DNA of 36,954 nucleotides. Source: Cellulophaga baltica. GTDB taxonomy: Bacteria > Bacteroidota > Bacteroidia > Flavobacteriales > Flavobacteriaceae. Both the position numbers and the translations under genes were made by a program. Below, one piece after another: positions 33,952-36,954 of the stretch; the stretch's first letter is position 1, and the number at the start of each line of letters is the position of its first letter. The notes under the pieces were generated by a model. That model did not search any database and was not told the origin of the DNA. It was given only the letters and a program-made list of their open reading frames with translations. The stretch spans positions 1 to 36,954 of the forward strand of contig NZ_FNBD01000020.1 of the NCBI RefSeq assembly GCF_900102165.1, in the 5' to 3' direction.

Positions 33952-34627
33952 TAAGTGAGGTGGGTTGAAGGGTGGTTGATCTTTTGTCTTATGTGGTACT
34001 CAATTTTTTTACATAAATAGATGTGTTAGTTTTAGGTTAATCAGTATTTAAAAGTGTAATTAGTCGAATTTAAGGTGCTAGTTGTAATTCTTAATTGTGT
34101 TACAAGGGGTACTTTTTAAATAAAAAAAAGGATGAGTAACTTTAAGAGGTAAGCAATAATTTGTGCCATATTACTTATCTTTTTAGTGAGTACTTAGTTC
34201 TAATACTACAAACACATAGGTCTTGTAGGGTAGTAGAACAATTACAATTAGCAATTTTTGTCATTGAAATAGTGGTTTGGCAATATTTTAAGTAATTTCT
34301 TACGAATTTTATATGGAAAGTAAAATTGTGTGAGAAATTAAACAATTGCAATACTCGTGAGTATTTTCTGTATATTTCTTATTTAATCGATGAAGCGCTA
34401 TTTTTATCGATTAAATGATGTTGAATATGAATGACTTAGTATTTATGTCTCTATAATTATAGAAAATAGAAAATATACTAATTGTGAGGGGTGTTTGACA
34501 GTGTAAATACGCTGATGTTTTGTAAGAAAATTTATAATAGGTTAAAGTATAGGATAATTTCCTATATACTTAGAATAAACTGGAATGTGTAATGTTTATG
34601 TTCGTATTTTGTTGAGGCTAAGTTATT
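33952..34627. other. gene-free AT-rich stretch with small palindromes
   Basis: No gene is supportable in these 676 bases. Short inverted repeats are present: AATACTCGTGAGTATT near 34351, AATCGAT with ATCGATT around 34384-34410, and TATAGGA with TTCCTATA near 34550. None is followed by a T-run. The stretch borders the accessory right end and may itself be decayed accessory DNA. Confidence 0.4.
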
Positions 34628-35125
34628 TCACTTATAACCCAATGTGGCCATGATAAGATGGGTAGGTTCTACTTTAATTTGTCCTTTTGTAGGAATCATA
34701 TGTTGCCATACCCAATTGTAATGTTCAATAATTTGCGCTGCTTTTAAATGTGGACGTTCTCCTGTTGTGTGTGCATCACCTACAATGGTAATATTATAAT
34801 CTTTGGTTAAAGCAGATTGTACGGTAGCTTCTACACAAAAATCTGTAGCGCAACCTGTAATAAATAATTCCGTCACTTCTAATTCTTTTAGCTGGGTTTG
34901 AAGTGTAGAAGCATAGAAAACATCATAGGCATATTTATCAATTTTAAGGTCAGCCTTATTTATTTCCAATTCATCAAGATTCTCCCATGGAGTACTATTT
35001 TTTTCGAATTCTCCAGTTCCTGAGCCATCATGTTGTATACATATTTCAGGACGGGTCAAAATTAATGGCAACGTTGCAGCTATGGGCAGTGCAGAATCAA
35101 GTAAGCTATTACTTTTGTTAAGCAC
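34628..35125 (-). pseudogene. isochorismatase-family cysteine hydrolase, 5' end missing
   Basis: This encodes the C-terminal three quarters of a cysteine hydrolase: ICIQHDGSGTGEFEK, IDKYAYDVFYASTL with the catalytic Lys, TGCATDFCVEATVQSAL with the nucleophilic Cys, and GDAHTT. The family normally begins with about 40 more residues (a first beta strand with LLIIDMQ carrying the catalytic Asp). These are absent and are replaced by unrelated NKSNSLLDSALPIAATL. The frame is closed upstream by a stop at 35144-35146. The break lies just before a cassette-like repeat half (35173-35276), so insertion or deletion there probably removed the start. GTG 35125 could start translation of the remainder, but catalysis is unlikely without the Asp. 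Confidence 0.75.
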
Positions 35126-35172
35126 TAAGCCAAAGCAGTTATTTTACGTTTATTTTTTTACGTCTTAAATGT

Positions 35173-35276
35173 CAAATCCTAAAGATTTTGCGGACACTTT
35201 AAATATACACAGAACTTTGGATTTAAAACCAAACTCCGCATTACTTATAGGTATTGTTGTCATTAGTTTTTTCCGT
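35173..35276. repeat. cassette-boundary repeat A (right half only)
   Basis: It begins with the hairpin CAAATC...GATTTTG (35173-35190), continues CGGACAC, and ends in the arm CTCCGCATTACTTATAGG plus TATTGTTGT (35234-35260) and TTTTTTCCGT (about 35267-35276). These blocks match repeat B in order. No left arm is visible upstream, where the truncated hydrolase lies. Confidence 0.65.
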
Positions 35277-35344
35277 ATAAGTAAGAAAGTTTTATTTATT
35301 TGATACAATTTATAAAGTAATCCATTACGTTGGTTTATACTTAC

Positions 35345-35382
35345 TAAAAAAATTGCGTTAGAGTGAAATCCCTCTACGCAAT
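35345..35382 (-). terminator. minus-strand terminator of the 59-residue ORF
   Basis: ATTGCGTTAGAG (35352-35363) pairs with CTCTACGCAAT (35372-35382) with one bulge. Seven A on the plus strand (35346-35352) give a T-run on the minus strand, about 100 bases after the stop at 35481. Confidence 0.65.
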
Positions 35383-35480
35383 CTAGCTCGAGTATTCATT
35401 TTTTAATCAACCCGAGTTAAAATCAGTCCTGTTTATAGATTACGAGAGTTTGTCAATTCCCACTAGCTGATTTAATTTAA

Positions 35481-35660
35481 TTAAGTTTTAGTTTTTTTTG
35501 ATGAACTAGTAAATAATTTAATTATATACAGAAATGCAACGAATAGAAATATTCCACAAGACCAATAACTATTTTTTGTGTAGTAATAAACCCCACCAGC
35601 AATTCCAATAATCAACCAAAGAATATCGGTATAAATATTTCCTTTTAGAAATTTGTTCAT
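35481..35660 (-). CDS. 59-residue small membrane protein in a cassette-like unit
   Basis: The frame runs from ATG (35658-35660) to TAA (35481-35483). It encodes one or two hydrophobic helices (DILWLIIGIAGGVYYYT and CGIFLFVAFLYIIKLF) and a hydrophilic, lysine-rich tail SSSKKTKT. I recognise no family. It is the only open frame between repeats A and B, lies on the same strand as the next unit's gene and has its own terminator. Its reality is supported by the A-rich leader, the helix pattern and the terminator. Confidence 0.6.
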   Translation of the reverse strand: MNKFLKGNIYTDILWLIIGIAGGVYYYTKNSYWSCGIFLFVAFLYIIKLFTSSSKKTKT

Positions 35661-35682
35661 GATATTTTTTATAAAATTAATG

Positions 35683-35890
35683 ACAACGATTTGGCTATGA
35701 ACAGTACGGGAGCAAACTAGCGTTTACTTTCCGCCACTCACATAGCAAAATCTTATTGTTTTGTTCTATTTTTTCCTGTTCTGAGCAAAATCCATAAGAT
35801 TTTGCGGACATTATAAAAATACGCAAACCCCGCAACTTAGCCCAAACCCCGTATTGTTTATAGGTTTTGTTGTAAAACGTTTTTTCCGTC
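35683..35890. repeat. cassette-boundary repeat B, a long imperfect palindrome
   Basis: The outer left arm (35683-35710) contains ACAAC then CTATGAACAGTACGGG. The outer right arm (35847-35873), read in reverse complement, is ACAACAAAACC then CTATAAACAATACGGGG, so the two match closely. Inside is a second hairpin, GCAAAATC (35785-35792) with GATTTTGC (35798-35805). The tail TTTTTTCCGT at about 35880-35889 is shared with repeat A. Confidence 0.75.
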
Positions 35891-36411
35891 TAGTGAGTTT
35901 CTTCGCTATACCTTTCATTTTTCGATAAAGTCCAGATATTTAAAGCTTTATTTTTAAGTCCATTTGCCTTATCCGGCTCAATTATTTCAATTTCAGTTAT
36001 TCCAGTTAAAGCTATTCGATAATTTTTATTTTCCAATAAGTAGCCGTCTATATAAATTTTGTTGTGTTCGCCAAATCCGAAAAACTTTTTCAATTCTGAT
36101 TGAGTTTTACTTGCGATACTTACTTTCAAATCCACTAGCAAGATTCCATGTTCGGTTAGATTTTAATATCTATTACTTTCTCTATCACCTTTGTTTATTA
36201 GAACATAAATTTCATCAATTTTTTCTTTTAACTCCTCTTCGGAATTAGCCAAACTTTTAATCAAGTATTCATTTCCAATAACATTTTTATTGATAATGTA
36301 GCATGGATTCTGAGTTTTAGCTTGCAGTAGTTTTACATAGTCATCTTGCGAAAAAAGATTAGGAGACACAAATAAAATGAGAAGAAGTATTATGAATTTG
36401 CGCATTTTCAA
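35890..36411 (-). pseudogene. small secreted protein gene with an in-frame stop codon
   Basis: One minus-strand frame runs from ATG 36411 to TAA at 35890-35892 and is broken only by TAA at 36163-36165. The first part (82 residues) has a signal peptide, FIILLLILFVSPNLFSQ, and the segment NPCYIINKNVIGNEYLIKSL. The second part, in the same frame, has KIYIDGYLLENKNYRIAL, TEIEIIEPDKANG and NKALNIWTL. Together these resemble short Bacteroidota secreted or plug-like proteins in which a named residue pattern precedes IEI(I/L)xP. Seven sense codons separate the stop from the next possible start (TTG 36141). Nonsense mutation, recoding or a sequencing error could each explain it. The gene fills the unit between repeats B and C. 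Confidence 0.7.
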
Positions 36412-36419
36412 AATGTTTT

Positions 36420-36604
36420 ACAACGTTAAATATATGGCAAGTTGGGCAGAAAATAAGCGATTACTTTCAGATTAGCCACAAGCCAAATTTTTTGTATTTT
36501 GTTTTACTTTTTATCTTTAATACCAAATCAAAAGATTTGGCGACTTTGCAAATAGACAAGAACCTTTGGATTAAATGCTAATCGCCCTATTTACTATATA
36601 TAGT
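36420..36604. repeat. cassette-boundary repeat C, palindrome interrupted by a group II intron
   Basis: The left arm ATATATGGCAAGTTGGGC (36430-36447) matches the reverse complement of GCCCTATTTACTATATAT (36584-36601) at about 14 of 18 positions; AATAAGCGATTA also pairs with TAATCGCCCTATT. The inner hairpin is CCAAATC-AAAA-GATTTGG (36523-36540). The left arm is preceded by ACAACGTTAA, but the matching right end is absent because the intron begins there. Confidence 0.65.
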
Positions 36605-36954
36605 GTGTGCCCAGCATGGGCATCTTTTGTTTACCGAAAGTTAAATAATTAATCTAGAGGGTGCAAGTCCCTTATGGGCAGGTGTAACGCCTTGAACCAT
36701 TAGTAAGCTGCAAGGTTGCTAGTTGTGAGACTAGGACTGAAGGAAGCAGGACTACAAAACTCGGTACTGACGAACAGAAACCGTATATGAGGCATAATTA
36801 TCTGGGTAAGCAACCACATCATTGTAACGCCCTAAAGAGTACAAAAATGGTAGTTATGTAGATACGGCGGTGATCGAGAGAAAGAAGATGTTCTTACCTG
36901 GGGAGGTCTCTACAACCACGAGTTTGGTTATGTAGAGAAGTCAGCAGAAGTCAT
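36605..36954 (+). mobile_element. group II intron, 5' RNA domain (partial)
   Basis: The sequence starts with the group II 5' consensus GTGTG (GUGYG) and continues with GTGTGCCCAGCATGGGCATC and the domain I landmarks AGGGTGCAAGTCCCTTATGGG, ACTCGGTACTGACGAACAG and TGGGGAGGTCTCTACAACC. It closes on GAAGTCAGCAGAAGTCAT, which in Bacteroidota introns precedes the maturase coding region. The reverse transcriptase/maturase gene should begin just past the window. The intron folds into a ribozyme that splices itself and moves by target-primed reverse transcription. Only domain I and part of what follows are present here, so the structural class cannot be fixed. Confidence 0.85.

Noticed and set aside
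35964-36248. A plus-strand 94-codon open frame
   Set aside because: It is antisense to the split secreted-protein gene and is rich in Phe/Leu/Tyr from AT-rich reverse reading.
35173-36604. Interpreting the palindromes as a CRISPR array
   Set aside because: There are only three copies, each over 100 bases, with genes of 180-520 bases between them and strongly diverged arms; there are no short regular spacers and no cas genes.

Overview
The window looks like chromosome from a marine-type member of the Flavobacteriia (Bacteroidota). The reasons are low GC, promoters of the TTTG / TAnnTTTG type, a type IX secretion (T9SS) triad of a giant CHU_C-tailed adhesin, a PorP/SprF protein and an OmpA protein, and a TonB receptor with a carboxypeptidase-like N-terminal domain. 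I name no genus.

Layout. Positions 1-950 are a decayed integration scar: the tail of an unknown gene, an 18-base piece matching the 3' end of a proline tRNA followed by a terminator, and a dead tyrosine recombinase with an in-frame stop and lost catalytic residues. A small four-helix membrane protein follows (1431-1877). Positions 2479-6824 (minus strand) hold a tightly coupled three-gene operon: an AAA+-like ATPase with a long helical N-terminus, an MscS-like membrane protein and a cation/proton antiporter. I cannot match this set to a named system. A bile-acid:Na+ symporter-like transporter lies at 7305-8270. Positions 8594-19216 carry the T9SS triad, led by an adhesin of about 2560 residues built from two alternating Ig-like repeat types and thrombospondin-3 calcium-binding segments.

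Positions 19245-25664 are an iron/siderophore locus: an AraC/PchR-like regulator diverges from a TonB-dependent receptor, a DUF4198 protein, DUF3325-like and DUF3649-like membrane proteins and a PepSY-TM protein. The AraC-receptor gap contains face-to-face promoters sharing a perfect inverted repeat and a possible metal-regulator box. Next are upp, then an RraA-like protein and a sugar-phosphate isomerase-like protein divergent from an Nramp-fold transporter that lacks the usual metal-binding motifs. A housekeeping/stress stretch (29612-33951) contains a receiver-only response regulator, a 53-residue lmo0937-type membrane peptide, DUF808, an alpha/beta hydrolase, an SDR and two unknown genes.

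The right end (34628-36954) is an accessory region. An isochorismatase-family gene lacks its 5' end. After it comes a series of small same-strand genes separated by long, related imperfect palindromes, which resembles a cassette array. One gene has an in-frame stop. The last palindrome is interrupted at the tip of its arm by the 5' end of a group II intron that runs off the window. This array, and the ATPase/MscS/antiporter operon, are the two most interesting parts.
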